Assembly: GCA_038213375.1 (NCBI GenBank)
Contig: JBBQTB010000012.1
Span: forward strand, 62,001 to 126,000
Direction of reading: 5' to 3'
Length of the DNA: 64,000 nt
DNA from: JAAUTT01 sp038213375
GTDB taxonomy: Bacteria; Bacteroidota; Bacteroidia; Bacteroidales; JAAUTT01
Shown in pieces: positions 35,482-44,993 of this stretch (position 1 is the first letter of the stretch; each line of letters begins with the position of its first letter). Made by a program: the position numbers and the translations under genes. The notes beneath the pieces were generated by a model. That model was not told where the DNA came from. It worked only from the letters and a program-made list of their open reading frames with translations, and did no database searches.

Positions 35482-36327
35482 TTATTTATTTAACCTTGCA
35501 ACGATAATTCCTGTATATATGGTTTTATTCTTTATCATATCGAATAATGGTACACTTGAAATTACAACCTTTTTACCTAGCGAGGAGGCGTGCATAAAAT
35601 GTAGTCGTGAATTTTGATGAATGGCTATTCCCACATGTGCCACTTCCATTCCCTCGATGGTGGTAGTAAGTGCAATAAGATCGCCATCCTGAATCTTATC
35701 TTCAGCAAGTCGTATTTCTTCCTTTGGTAAATAGAACTTATCCATAGTGGTTAGTTCTTCTTCTACTTTTTTTACAACCAAGGCCGAATTATCGTCTTTC
35801 AAATGTGCATATTTTGACCTGTTTACGGACATGCTATTCACAGTTCTTAGATAAGGTTTTCCTCCTGTAACTGAAGTAATATTTTGCAAAACACCTTTTT
35901 TTTCATTGTTGTTAATCCAGTCATAGAAATAATGCAATCGCGATGCATACCCATTCATAATTCCATCCCTATATCGAATAAATTTCAATTCATTACAAAA
36001 ATCTTCAAATTGGGTTTTATTTTTTTTTATGGTTAACGACAAGGCAACTGTATTCTCAAGGAAAGTGACGCAATCGAGTTCAGAAATATCAATCACTAAA
36101 TTTTCTATTTCAGGTTTATCCAAAACCCCTCCGACATATGGTGTACCTAAAAATTGCTTGCCAACACGTATAACTATTTTGTCAATAGTTGAATCGGTTA
36201 AATTTGTATTTTTTGCGTCAGATAGGATGGAATTAATAATCTGAACGTCTTTTTGAGAATATAATATCTGTGCAATTAGATGATATGGCAGAATGATTGA
36301 AAAAAGTATAATAAGAAATGTTTTCAT
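35482..36327 (-). CDS. Secreted DUF1460 protein (NlpC/P60-like amidase)
   Basis: A 281-residue protein with signal peptide (MKTFLIILFSIILPYHLIAQ). DUF1460 features: GTPYVGGVLD, likely catalytic C86 in ELDCVTFLENTVAL, RLHYFYDWI, GDLIALTTTIEGMEVAHVGIAI with the His, and LHFMHASSLGKKVVIS. Some members are N-acetylmuramoyl-alanine amidase-like, acting on peptidoglycan fragments. Single gene. Confidence 0.9.
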   Translation of the reverse strand: MKTFLIILFSIILPYHLIAQILYSQKDVQIINSILSDAKNTNLTDSTIDKIVIRVGKQFLGTPYVGGVLDKPEIENLVIDISELDCVTFLENTVALSLTIKKNKTQFEDFCNELKFIRYRDGIMNGYASRLHYFYDWINNNEKKGVLQNITSVTGGKPYLRTVNSMSVNRSKYAHLKDDNSALVVKKVEEELTTMDKFYLPKEEIRLAEDKIQDGDLIALTTTIEGMEVAHVGIAIHQNSRLHFMHASSLGKKVVISSVPLFDMIKNKTIYTGIIVARLNK

Positions 36328-36483
36328 GCTGAAATAATTTTCAGTAAATAATTGAAATTCAATGATAAATAATATACAAGATGAGTCTATTTTTCTTTAT
36401 CCATTGCTGGTAAAGTTACACTTAAAATGTAAATTAATTCTTACCGTTTTGAAATTAGAACCCTGCAAAGCTTATTCTTAAAG

Positions 36484-36708
36484 TTAATATTTTTTGTTGA
36501 TTTCGTCAAATAGAGCTCTGAAGCAATTAGCCTGAGTTTCTTTTCCATTATTAGAGGGGTCGTAAAATTCTTTCAGAAAATTTTCTGAATCTGTCCAAAC
36601 GGTTTGCATTAATCCCTGATATCGATTTTTTAATTCGGCAGTGGTATGCTTCCGAAAGCGCACCATATCCTGCGTGTAATAAAGGATGGTAATGGTATCG
36701 TTTTCCAT
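36484..36708 (-). pseudogene. Short ORF resembling the C-terminal end of a larger glycoside hydrolase-like protein
   Basis: 74 residues (start MENDTITILYYTQD; ATG also at 36717). The text MVRFRKHTTAELKNRYQGLM, QTVWTDSENFLKEFYD and ANCFRALFDEI recalls the extreme C-terminus of some secreted Bacteroidota glycoside hydrolase-type proteins. No signal peptide and no catalytic domain; upstream DNA on this strand has no continuation. Either a relic or an independent small protein; the likeness is from memory only. Confidence 0.4.
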
Positions 36709-36838
36709 TTTATTCAATTACGTTTTTGTTTCTTCGAATTTTATTAAAATTTTAATCCTGCGAAACCGGATATTATTGCTTGCCTCTTGCATCATATATT
36801 TTGCTATTTTTAGCGCCCAAAACATATGCAACTTTACA

Positions 36839-37303
36839 ATGAGTAAACTAACCATTAGCAGTATCGAAGAATTTGAAACACACGTTGGGAAAGAGTTAGG
36901 TTTTTCAGAATATTTAGCCATTTCGCAGGAACAAATCAACTTATTTGGCGACGCAACCCTCGATCATCAATGGATTCATACCGATCCCGAAAGAGCCGCC
37001 TTAGAAAGTCCTTTTAAAAGCACCATTGCTCACGGATTTCTTACCCTTTCACTTTTGCCTTATTTCTGGGCACAAATTGTTGAATTCCAAAATGTGAAAC
37101 TTATGGTAAACTATGGTATCGAGGAATTAAAATTTAATCAACCCGTATTAGTTGGAAGTCAGTTGAGGGCGAGAGTGTCGTTAAAATCGATTAAAAATTT
37201 AAGAGGAATTATTAAAGCTCAATTACATATCATCCTCGAAATTAAAGATAATCCAAAACCGGCATTGGAAACAACACTTATCTTTGTTTATCATTTTAAA
37301 TAG
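36839..37303 (+). CDS. MaoC-like (R)-specific enoyl-CoA hydratase / NodN family
   Basis: A 154-residue hot-dog fold protein. Start MSKLTISSIEEFETHVGKELG is chosen over the upstream in-frame codon at 36686, which would add 51 non-conserved residues. Motifs: INLFGDATLDHQWIHTDPERA with the catalytic Asp/His dyad, and SPFKSTIAHGFLTLSLLPYF. Acts on acyl-CoA in the cytoplasm; true substrate unknown. Single gene. Confidence 0.9.
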   Translation: MSKLTISSIEEFETHVGKELGFSEYLAISQEQINLFGDATLDHQWIHTDPERAALESPFKSTIAHGFLTLSLLPYFWAQIVEFQNVKLMVNYGIEELKFNQPVLVGSQLRARVSLKSIKNLRGIIKAQLHIILEIKDNPKPALETTLIFVYHFK

Positions 37304-37411
37304 GGTTCAAGAAAACCAAATTTATTAGTTTTAATTGCCCCCAATCCATTAAAAAAGAGTTTGAATTGAAAACAATCTCTGTGGTTGAATAAAAATACTT
37401 AATCGAACTTC

Positions 37412-38680
37412 TTAAAAAAGATAAGCAAAGTAAACACTGGTATCGAACCTGTTCCGATAGGTATCTGCCATATATTTTTCGTAGGTATATCCGGTTAAAA
37501 TTCTTAAAATGAATCGTTTACCCAATTTGTGCTGAAAATCGAGACGGATACGATAGCTATTCAGAGAATTTTGTCCGAAATCGGCTGTTTTGGTGAAGTT
37601 TTCATCCGGAGACGAACCAATACCTATTGCTCCTCCTATATAATTTTCAGGTATGCCCAGATAATGCCGGTAAAACAGAAAATAAGATTGTGAGAAGTTC
37701 AAGTGGGTAAATACTAAATATGGCCTGAATGATATCCAGTTACTGGTAAAATACTTGCCAATCGACCCTGTTAGTATGGTAACATGATTTACCGACGAAA
37801 TATCCGAATTGTAATAAAGATAGCGCACACCAAGTGAAGCTTCCCATCCATCGCCAAACGACTGAAATGGTTCAATGCCGATCCGGTGGCGTGGAAATAA
37901 ATTGCCCCATGAGTATCCGTAATTTAAATAAACATACGTTCCTGGCCTTAAAATAGGGTAGGCGTCGGCTTCCAATTGAAAATCGGGGTTCGAAGGATAA
38001 AATTCATTCGCCTTTAACACTTGAGACATGTTGCATTTACCAATAAAAGTTCCCCATTTAGCATCACGCTGATATTGCAAAGACGTCATGTGCCATCGCC
38101 TTACATAAGGTTGGCGAAAGAAATCGAAGGTATGTTCAATGATAATCCGGTTCCGGTATTTTTGCATACTGGCTAGCAATGCATTTACTTCGTAGCTGTT
38201 AGGATTTATACCAAGTAAAAGAGCCAGAATAGCACGAGCCTCGTCTTCGCGACCCATGGCGAGAAGAATACGTGCTTTTTTGAATAAAATATCGCGGTCG
38301 TTCGGATAATATACCAATCCTTTGTTGCACCAATTTAGCGCTTCGGTGTAGTTTTTTGACCAAAATTCAACATCGATCATCGCATCAATAGCGTCGTGGT
38401 GACTGGAGTCCAAAGCAAATACCTGATTTATTTCGAAGCGGGCCGAATCATTTTTTTTTTCCCAGGCGTAGGTTCTTCCAATAAGTACCCTCGCATCGGA
38501 ATATTTATTATTCATTTCTAATACCTGTCGGGAAACGGATCGGGCTTCCTTCCAATGATTTGAATATGCAAGCTGCTGTGCTTGTTTAAAAATGTCGTCT
38601 GCATTTGTAGTTTCGGGTTGAGCGTGGGCTGGTAAAATTCCAGAGATAATAAATATCAGTATTACAAATATCCGGTGCAT
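37412..38680 (-). CDS. YaiO-family outer-membrane protein with N-terminal TPR
   Basis: A 422-residue protein: signal peptide (ends AHAQ), TPR-like helices (~25-170; ARVLIGRTYAWEKKNDSAR, ALNWCNKGLVYYPNDRDILF), then a YaiO beta-barrel (~180-422) ending in aromatic SVYFAYLF. Strands include RWHMTSLQYQRD, TYVYLNYGYSWG, RHRIGIEPFQSFGDGWEASLG. Often linked to polysaccharide or glycosyltransferase systems; none is adjacent here. Confidence 0.88.
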   Translation of the reverse strand: MHRIFVILIFIISGILPAHAQPETTNADDIFKQAQQLAYSNHWKEARSVSRQVLEMNNKYSDARVLIGRTYAWEKKNDSARFEINQVFALDSSHHDAIDAMIDVEFWSKNYTEALNWCNKGLVYYPNDRDILFKKARILLAMGREDEARAILALLLGINPNSYEVNALLASMQKYRNRIIIEHTFDFFRQPYVRRWHMTSLQYQRDAKWGTFIGKCNMSQVLKANEFYPSNPDFQLEADAYPILRPGTYVYLNYGYSWGNLFPRHRIGIEPFQSFGDGWEASLGVRYLYYNSDISSVNHVTILTGSIGKYFTSNWISFRPYLVFTHLNFSQSYFLFYRHYLGIPENYIGGAIGIGSSPDENFTKTADFGQNSLNSYRIRLDFQHKLGKRFILRILTGYTYEKYMADTYRNRFDTSVYFAYLF

Positions 38681-38835
38681 TTTTTATTGGTTAAGTAAAA
38701 CAAAGTTAGGAAATGATATTCATTAAAAAAATTCCGTACCCAATGTAATGTTTTTCTTTCAAAATCGTCTTACCAACGAAGCACTCATCATTGGTGTCTA
38801 TTTTTAAATAAATCAAATATTAAAATTAAAATTAT

Positions 38836-39360
38836 ATGAAAACAATAACATTTTTAGCATTTATGCTCGCAGTGCCTCTTGCAGGTTTCGCCCAGAGTAA
38901 ATCGTTGGATGACATATTCAGCAAATTTGAAAATAAAGATGGAGTAACAAGTGTTAATATTTCAAAAGATATGATGGCGTTTGTTGCCCAAATGGATTCA
39001 ACGGATTCAAAATCCAGAAATTTTTTATCTAAAATTAGCCAGGTAAAAATCCTTGTACTCGAACATGCCTCCATGGAAGATAAGTCAAATTTCAATTTAA
39101 TGGCAAAATCATTACCTTTATCAGATTATAAGGAATTAATGGTAGTGAAGGAAAATAATCAGAATATAAAAATGCTGCTTCGCGAAAATCAAGGCAAAGT
39201 ATCAGAATTCCTACTTTTGGTTACTGGTGATAAAGAACCGGTTATCATTAGTATCAGGGGAAATATCGATCCGAAGGATTTGGGAAAACTTTCCTCCGGA
39301 ATGCACATGAAAGGATTTGAATATCTGGCCCATCTTAACAGAGGAAAGAAAACAAATTAG
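38836..39360 (+). CDS. DUF4252 protein, first paralogue
   Basis: A 174-residue secreted protein: signal peptide (MKTITFLAFMLAVPLAGFAQS), then the DUF4252 domain (LDDIFSKFENKDGVTSVNIS, SDYKELMVVKENNQNIKMLL, IISIRGNIDPKDLGKLS). Role unknown; the family is typically encoded beside ECF sigma genes. A second copy lies at 40540 and the two are clear paralogues (same KDG, ELMV, GNID...L.KLS blocks). Confidence 0.88.
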   Translation: MKTITFLAFMLAVPLAGFAQSKSLDDIFSKFENKDGVTSVNISKDMMAFVAQMDSTDSKSRNFLSKISQVKILVLEHASMEDKSNFNLMAKSLPLSDYKELMVVKENNQNIKMLLRENQGKVSEFLLLVTGDKEPVIISIRGNIDPKDLGKLSSGMHMKGFEYLAHLNRGKKTN

Positions 39361-39423
39361 AATATAGTTTATAGAGACTATTAGGCTTTAGACAATACGG
39401 TCTTTTACAATACCTAAAAGCCT

Positions 39424-39431
39424 TAATTTTG
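39424..39431 (+). promoter_or_regulatory. -7 box of the ECF sigma operon
   Basis: TAATTTTG, exact TAnnTTTG, 26 bases before the ATG at 39458. It could be a housekeeping promoter; an autoregulated ECF promoter cannot be told. Confidence 0.5.
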
Positions 39432-39457
39432 TACCCTGAGATTATTGTTGCATACAT

Positions 39458-40006
39458 ATGAATGCAGAACAGTTTAAAGAGAAGCTACTACCAGTAAGTC
39501 AGAAACTATTCCGACTCTCATATCGTTTTCTGGAAAGCACACAGGAAGCGGAAGATGTGGTACAGGAAGTTTTTGTAAAGCTTTGGAATATGCGCGATAA
39601 ACTCGGGGAAATTAAAAATCACGAGGCTTTTGCTACCACCATCACCAAAAACCTTTGTCTTGATAAACTTAGAGCAAAAAAAACAGTTTCTCTGGACAAT
39701 AACGACAACGGAATACAATATCAGGCAACTGAAAAAAATAATCCGTATCAGGAACTTGAGGCTGAAAATAACAGCTGCATAATAAAAAATATTGTAAAAA
39801 CACTGCCCGATCAGCAACGAACAATAATGATCATGAGGGATTTCGAAGAATATAGTTTCGAAGAAATTGAAGAACTTACAGGGTTGAATTTGAATTATAT
39901 CCGAGTTAATCTTTCCCGTGCCAGAAAACAAGTAAGAGATGAATTTATTAAATTCCATTCATATGGAACCCAACGAAATAATGAAACTGCTGGAAAATTA
40001 TTATGA
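39458..40006 (+). CDS. ECF-type RNA polymerase sigma factor
   Basis: A 182-residue sigma-70 family factor with only regions 2 and 4. Region 2: YRFLESTQEAEDVVQEVFVKLW, HEAFATTITKNLCLDKLRAKK. Region 4: LPDQQRTIMIMRDFEEYSFEEIEELTGLNLNYIRVNLSRARKQVRDE (helix-turn-helix). The putative anti-sigma gene starts inside it (44-base overlap), so production is coupled. Directs RNA polymerase to a stress or envelope regulon, probably including the DUF4252 genes. Confidence 0.94.
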   Translation: MNAEQFKEKLLPVSQKLFRLSYRFLESTQEAEDVVQEVFVKLWNMRDKLGEIKNHEAFATTITKNLCLDKLRAKKTVSLDNNDNGIQYQATEKNNPYQELEAENNSCIIKNIVKTLPDQQRTIMIMRDFEEYSFEEIEELTGLNLNYIRVNLSRARKQVRDEFIKFHSYGTQRNNETAGKLL

Positions 40007-40538
40007 GGGCTTAGCTTCTTTGCAAGAAGAACAGCAACTCAGAAATTATTTTCAAAACAATGAAATACCGGATGAACTGTCGGCTGATAAGGAATTATTT
40101 GCCTTCATTCAAAAAGAAGCTTCTTCCGGTCCAATGTCAGTTGGCCTGGAGGAGAAATTATCCGATTGGGTTGACGGACAGAGCCAGAAAGAGGGTAAAT
40201 CACAACGATTGCTTTTTACCCTTAAAATGGCAAGTATTGCTGCCGGTGTGGCCATAATGCTAATTAGTTATATGGCAATTGATCAATATAATAAGAAGAA
40301 ACTATCTAAAGATACCTTCAAAGATCCACAGATAGCCTATGCCGAAGTAAAGAGGACTTTACTTTATATTGCCGAACAATTGAATAGAGGTACACGCCCA
40401 TTAACAGCCGTGTCGAAAATTAACGAAGGTATGGTCGGTATGTCTGCATTTTCTTCCTTCGGCTCGGGCTTAAAGGAATTGGAACTGGTTTCCAAATATT
40501 ACGATGAATCAAAAACTGAAAATAATAATACAAAATAA
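39963..40538 (+). CDS. Putative membrane anti-sigma factor
   Basis: A 191-residue protein with a short N-terminal helical zone (MKLLENYYEGLASLQEEQQLRNYF) facing the cytoplasm, one membrane helix (~88-107; MASIAAGVAIMLISYMAI) and a ~85-residue outer part. No known domain, but order, overlap with the sigma gene and topology fit an anti-sigma. ATG at 39963 preferred to 39939 because the MEPNEI..LLENYYEG start is the common form of such proteins. One base separates its stop from the second DUF4252 gene. Confidence 0.75.
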   Translation: MEPNEIMKLLENYYEGLASLQEEQQLRNYFQNNEIPDELSADKELFAFIQKEASSGPMSVGLEEKLSDWVDGQSQKEGKSQRLLFTLKMASIAAGVAIMLISYMAIDQYNKKKLSKDTFKDPQIAYAEVKRTLLYIAEQLNRGTRPLTAVSKINEGMVGMSAFSSFGSGLKELELVSKYYDESKTENNNTK

Positions 40539-40539
40539 T

Positions 40540-41064
40540 ATGAAACACTCTATTTTATTGTTTTATCTGATTGCTCTCACAGAAATTGCTTTTTCGCAAT
40601 CGCCTGTAGATAAGCTTTTCGATAAATACGGAAGCAAAGATGGGTATACTACCGTTGTAATTACCCAGCACATGTTCGACATGTTTAAAGATGTTAATAC
40701 TAACGACAAGGACTTTGATGGCTTAGTAAAAGGACTTAAAAGCATCAGAATCCTGGCAGTAGACAAGGAAAACCCTAAGAATACAGGAGTTAACTTCTAC
40801 AAAGAAATTATGAAGGAGTTGCCGGCATCTGAATATAATGAACTTATGGTAATAAAACAAAAAGATCAGGACGTAAAATTCCTTGTAAAAGAGGTGCAAG
40901 GCAAAATTGTTGAATTTTTACTGATCTCGGGTGGCAAGGACAATGCTTTTATTTCTATCCAGGGTAATATTGACCTGAAAAGTCTGGCCAAATTGTCCAA
41001 AACTATGAATATTCAGGGCCTCAAATCTTTAGAAAACGTTAACCCTTTAGTGCCGAAAAAATAA
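40540..41064 (+). CDS. DUF4252 protein, second paralogue
   Basis: A 174-residue secreted protein, signal peptide MKHSILLFYLIALTEIAFSQ, then DUF4252 (VDKLFDKYGSKDGYTTVVIT, YNELMVIKQKDQDVKFLVKE, GNIDLKSLAKLSKTM). The upstream in-frame ATG at 40504 lies within the preceding gene and would spoil the signal peptide. Likely translated from the sigma-anti-sigma messenger. Confidence 0.88.
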   Translation: MKHSILLFYLIALTEIAFSQSPVDKLFDKYGSKDGYTTVVITQHMFDMFKDVNTNDKDFDGLVKGLKSIRILAVDKENPKNTGVNFYKEIMKELPASEYNELMVIKQKDQDVKFLVKEVQGKIVEFLLISGGKDNAFISIQGNIDLKSLAKLSKTMNIQGLKSLENVNPLVPKK

Positions 41065-41148
41065 GTTTGAAACGTAATTTTGTAATACCATCTTTAAACA
41101 AAATTGCCAAAATGATTATCTTTATGGATAAAATTTTAATAAGCCTTT

Positions 41149-42021
41149 ATGAGTGTTTTAGTTGATAAGAATTCGAAAGTGTTGGTACAAGGTTTTACGG
41201 GTAGCGAAGGCACCTTCCATGCTACCCAGATGATGGAATATGGAACTGATGTTGTTGCGGGCGTTACTCCCGGAAAAGGTGGTCAAACACATCTTGATAG
41301 GCCTGTATTCGATACTGTTAAAGAAGCTGTAGAACTTACCGGAGCCAATGTTTCTCTGATTTTCGTTCCACCGATTTTTGCTGCCGATGCCATTATGGAA
41401 TCTGCCGATGCAGGAGTCCCTCTAATTATTGCTATTACCGAAGGAATTCCCATCTCGGATATGATAAAGGTAAAACAGTATTTAACAAAGGGAAATTCCC
41501 GCCTAATAGGTCCGAATTGTCCTGGAGTGATTTCCCCAGAATTGGCTAAAGTTGGCATCATGCCTGGATTTATTCACCGAAAAGGAACTATAGGAATTGT
41601 TTCACGCTCCGGCACCTTAACCTACGAAGCTGTTGATCAAATTACCAAAGCAGGCTTGGGTCAATCGACATGCATAGGTATTGGTGGCGATCCAATAGTT
41701 GGCACCTCCACTCTCGATGCAGTAAAACTTTTAATGGACGATCCGGAAACCGAAGGTATAATAATGATTGGTGAAATTGGTGGTTCCATGGAAACCGATG
41801 CAGCTTATTGGATCAAAGAATATGGCACAAAGCCCGTAGTTGGCTTCATTGCAGGACAAACTGCACCTAAAGGACGTAAAATGGGTCATGCCGGTGCAAT
41901 TATTGGTGGAAAGTCGGATACTGCGGCTGCTAAAATACAAATCCTTAAGGAATGTGGTGTAATTGTTGTTGAAACTCCTGCATTAATTGGGGTAACAATG
42001 AAAAAAGCACTGAACAAATAA
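41149..42021 (+). CDS. sucD: Succinate-CoA ligase [ADP/GDP-forming] subunit alpha
   Basis: A 290-residue TCA-cycle subunit. CoA-binding Rossmann part GFTGSEGTFHATQMMEYGT, then GPNCPGVISP, GTLTYEAVDQITKAGLGQSTCIGIGGDP, and the phosphorylated His H247 in GRKMGHAGAII. It needs SucC (beta), which is not adjacent, a split arrangement seen in other Bacteroidota. Single gene. Confidence 0.96.
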   Translation: MSVLVDKNSKVLVQGFTGSEGTFHATQMMEYGTDVVAGVTPGKGGQTHLDRPVFDTVKEAVELTGANVSLIFVPPIFAADAIMESADAGVPLIIAITEGIPISDMIKVKQYLTKGNSRLIGPNCPGVISPELAKVGIMPGFIHRKGTIGIVSRSGTLTYEAVDQITKAGLGQSTCIGIGGDPIVGTSTLDAVKLLMDDPETEGIIMIGEIGGSMETDAAYWIKEYGTKPVVGFIAGQTAPKGRKMGHAGAIIGGKSDTAAAKIQILKECGVIVVETPALIGVTMKKALNK

Positions 42022-42062
42022 TTCCAGATTTAATGTAGAGACAACTAAGTATGTCATTACGA

Positions 42063-43319
42063 TTAGGGTACTTGGTTCGTCGCATTATAAATTATCGAGC
42101 TATCGCCATAACTCAAAAATCTGAAATTATTCTGCATAGCATAATTGTAAATAGTCTTCCAATCGTTGCCGACAATGGCCGAAACCAGAAGCAATAAAGT
42201 GCTTTTGGGCTGATGGAAATTGGTTATCAGAGCTTCGATGCTGCGGATGTAGTAACCGGGAGCAATCATAATTTGGGTTGTGGCAAATAGTTCTGATAAC
42301 CCTTTCAATTCGAGGTAATTTAATACTATCTGCATAGCTTCAGGGTAAGTGAGAGTTCCTTTCATTTGATATGCATCCCATTGTGAAATATGCATTACAC
42401 CGGTATTATCGATTTCTTCCCCCGTTTGATTAACATTTTTCAACTTCACGCCAATCCAATAAAGACTTTCCAATGTTCGTAACGTTGTGGTCCCCACAGC
42501 CACGATTTTTCCATGATGGTTGAGAAGATTTTTTATCGTTTGTTTTGGTACCGAAAAATATTCGGTATGCATCTCATGATTCTTAATATGATCCGTTTGA
42601 ACAGGTTTAAATGTACCAGCCCCTACATGTAGCGTAACGGCAGCAATATCAACCTTTTGTTTTTTCAATTGATTTAAAAGAGGGAGTGTAAAATGTAGCC
42701 CGGCAGTAGGAGCAGCCACGGAGCCTTTTGTTCGTGAGTAAACCGTTTGGTAACGGTCGCGATCGATATCCTCTGATTCGCGATTTAAATAGGGTGGGAT
42801 GGGAGTAACTCCTGCCAGTTCAATTATTTCGCTGAATGTATGCTTAGAATTCCAGGTAAATTCAATGGCTTGATAGCTTCCGTGATCGGCGATTTTAATA
42901 GCTTTTAAGGTAACGAAACCCCCTTCGGCAGTGATCTCTTTCTGTAATTCAAGGTCTTTCCATTTTTTCAGATTGCCCACAATGCATTTCCATGTGCATC
43001 GGTTCGACTGAAAAGCCAGCTGGTAGTCCTTTGGTTCAATAGGTTCCAGACAAAAAATTTCGATATGAGCGCCTGTCATCTTCCGAAAATTCATTCGTGC
43101 AGGAATTACACGGGTATCATTAAATACCAATAATTGACCTTCGGAAAGTAATTCCTTAATATGAGAAAAAGTGGTTTGAGAAATTTTTCCGTCCTTGTAA
43201 ACCAAAAGTTTCGATTGGTCTCTTTCATCAAGTGGATATTTGGCAATTCGCTTATCAGGAAGTAGATAATCGTATTCAAAGATGCTGATATTTTGGATTA
43301 CATTCTTGTTGTATACCAT
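42063..43319 (-). CDS. queA: S-adenosylmethionine:tRNA ribosyltransferase-isomerase
   Basis: A 418-residue QueA, which transfers and rearranges the ribose of SAM onto preQ1 at tRNA position 34 to give epoxyqueuosine. Motifs: ISIFEYDYLLPDKRIAKYPL, LLVYKDGKI, LVFNDTRVIPAR, GSVAAPTAGLHFT, VTLHVGAGTFKPV, THFHQPKSTLLLL. Ordinary length. Pairs in pathway with the YhhQ-type precursor transporter at 58190. Divergent from the DUF2027 gene. Confidence 0.96.
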   Translation of the reverse strand: MVYNKNVIQNISIFEYDYLLPDKRIAKYPLDERDQSKLLVYKDGKISQTTFSHIKELLSEGQLLVFNDTRVIPARMNFRKMTGAHIEIFCLEPIEPKDYQLAFQSNRCTWKCIVGNLKKWKDLELQKEITAEGGFVTLKAIKIADHGSYQAIEFTWNSKHTFSEIIELAGVTPIPPYLNRESEDIDRDRYQTVYSRTKGSVAAPTAGLHFTLPLLNQLKKQKVDIAAVTLHVGAGTFKPVQTDHIKNHEMHTEYFSVPKQTIKNLLNHHGKIVAVGTTTLRTLESLYWIGVKLKNVNQTGEEIDNTGVMHISQWDAYQMKGTLTYPEAMQIVLNYLELKGLSELFATTQIMIAPGYYIRSIEALITNFHQPKSTLLLLVSAIVGNDWKTIYNYAMQNNFRFLSYGDSSIIYNATNQVP

Positions 43320-43368
43320 AGAAAAAATAAGTATTGGAAATCAAAATTTTTAATGCTGCAAATTTAGT

Positions 43369-43376
43369 TATTTTTG
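43369..43376 (+). promoter_or_regulatory. -7 box of the DUF2027-Smr gene
   Basis: TATTTTTG, exact TAnnTTTG, 24 bases before the ATG at 43401. The TTG at 43374 inside it is not a start codon. Confidence 0.55.
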
Positions 43377-43400
43377 TTCAGCCAATATAAATCACAAAAA

Positions 43401-44507
43401 ATGACGTTTAAAGTAGGAGATAAAGTAAAGTTTTTGAACGATGTAGGCGGCGGAGTAGTCACTAAGATCAGGCAGCAGGTTGCATATGTGCAAACTGCCG
43501 ATGGTTTTGAAATACCTTCGCCGTTTTCGGAATTGATCATAGTGCAGGACGCTGGTTTTGGAGATATAAGAAAAGCAGCGGTGATTCCTTTAAAAAACGC
43601 AACAAATAATGAAAACAAAGCTATTGTCTCAGCAAATATTGTCAATAATACTTTAAATGAAGTTATTGAAGATGAAGCTTATGGTTATAATGAGGATGAA
43701 ACTATAACATCCGAAAACTGTACATTGAATATTCTTTTGGGTTTGGTGCCTGTAATTTTAAAAGGGCGCAACGAACCTGATTTCCAGCTGTATCTCATAA
43801 GCGATTGCTCATACCGAATGATGTATACCTTATCGGTAGTAAGGGATAATTTTGTTTATGGCAAAAAAGCTGGAATGGTGGAGGAAGATTCGAAAATCCA
43901 GATTCTTTCATTTACCACTACCGAATTAAAAACTTTACAATCATTTAAATTAGCTTGTATATTTTATAAAAAAAGTATTTTTCTGCCTCATGAACCTATT
44001 ATCTACGAATATAAAATTGACGCATTAGAAATGGCCGATCCTTCCAACTGGAAAGAAAACGATTATTTCGACGGAAAAGCCATCATCATTAATATTACTG
44101 AAGAAAGTCTGCTTTATGAAATTGAGCGTGTGGTTTCGGAAAATGAAGATAAATTTATCATCCAAAAGAAACTGAAAGATATTTCACCAAAAAAACATGT
44201 GGTGTTAAAAACTCCGGTAAATACTGAAATGGAAGAGGTTGACCTGCACATTGAACAATTGGTTGACGACTTTTCCAATTTGAGTGCTGGCGAAATTGTT
44301 GATATACAGATAGGACGTTTCACCATCACTTTAGATGGAGCTCTTCGTAATAACGTAAAGAAAATAGTGTTTATCCATGGTGTTGGTAATGGTAAATTAA
44401 AATATGAAATACGCAAAGCCTTGGATACTAAATATTCAAAGCTTCGTTATCAGGATGCATCATTTAAAGAATATGGATACGGGGCAACAATGGTATTAAT
44501 AAAATAA
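43401..44507 (+). CDS. DUF2027 protein with C-terminal Smr domain
   Basis: A 368-residue cytoplasmic protein. Start MTFKVGDKVKFLNDVGGGVV; residues 1-~50 look like an SH3-like KOW fold, followed by DUF2027, and residues ~280-368 form an Smr domain (VDLHIEQLV, HGVGNGKLKYEIRKAL). Smr domains are nicking or structure-specific nucleases in MutS2 and in ribosome-rescue factors; a nucleic-acid role is likely, its target unknown. The downstream neighbour is the RNase P RNA. Confidence 0.88.
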   Translation: MTFKVGDKVKFLNDVGGGVVTKIRQQVAYVQTADGFEIPSPFSELIIVQDAGFGDIRKAAVIPLKNATNNENKAIVSANIVNNTLNEVIEDEAYGYNEDETITSENCTLNILLGLVPVILKGRNEPDFQLYLISDCSYRMMYTLSVVRDNFVYGKKAGMVEEDSKIQILSFTTTELKTLQSFKLACIFYKKSIFLPHEPIIYEYKIDALEMADPSNWKENDYFDGKAIIINITEESLLYEIERVVSENEDKFIIQKKLKDISPKKHVVLKTPVNTEMEEVDLHIEQLVDDFSNLSAGEIVDIQIGRFTITLDGALRNNVKKIVFIHGVGNGKLKYEIRKALDTKYSKLRYQDASFKEYGYGATMVLIK

Positions 44508-44564
44508 CCGTAAATGAATAGTCTTAAATCGCAAGATAAAATAAATCATACATACGACAAATAA

Positions 44565-44955
44565 AAGCAGGCCGTTCTATCGCTTCGGTGAAAACCGGGG
44601 AGGAAAGTCCGGGCAACATAGGGCGCCATCCTTCCTAACGGGAAGATATCCGTGAGGGTATAGTAACGGAACAGAAAATAACCGCTTTGTCACGACGTGT
44701 CGTAACAAAGTAAGGGTGAAAAGGTGAGGTAAGAGCTCACCGGTATCGGTGGCAACATCGGTAGCCGTGTGTCTGGTGGGTTGTAAGACCATGTATATCA
44801 CGATTTCTATCGCAAGATGGATACAGAGCTGCTCGCATTGATGTTTTTGACAGTCGTGAGGGGTAGGTCGCTAGAGGCCAATGGTGACATTGGTCCCAGA
44901 TAAATGATAGAAACCGTCTTCGGACGGAGACAGAACCCGGCTTATAAGCCTGCTT
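44565..44955 (+). ncRNA. rnpB: RNase P RNA, bacterial class A
   Basis: The catalytic RNA that matures tRNA 5' ends. The two universal conserved regions are present: GAGGAAAGTCCGGGC (CR-I, ~44600) and ACAGAACCCGGCTTATA (CR-V, ~44930). End stem P1: AAGCAGGC (44565-44572) with GCCTGCTT (44948-44955). T-rich sequence follows. A 74-codon open frame on the minus strand (44577-44801) is only a shadow. Exact ends are estimated to within a few bases. Confidence 0.96.
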
Positions 44956-44993
44956 TTATTTTTCTTTATTCGAAGTGCAAATTATAATATTAT

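Noticed and set aside
39381..39426. Hairpin AGGCTTT...AAAGCCT as a terminator before the sigma gene
   Set aside because: Arms need bulges, the loop is ~24 bases and the right arm overlaps the promoter box.
44577..44801. 74-codon open frame on the minus strand
   Set aside because: It lies wholly in the RNase P RNA; the conserved RNA regions explain the sequence.
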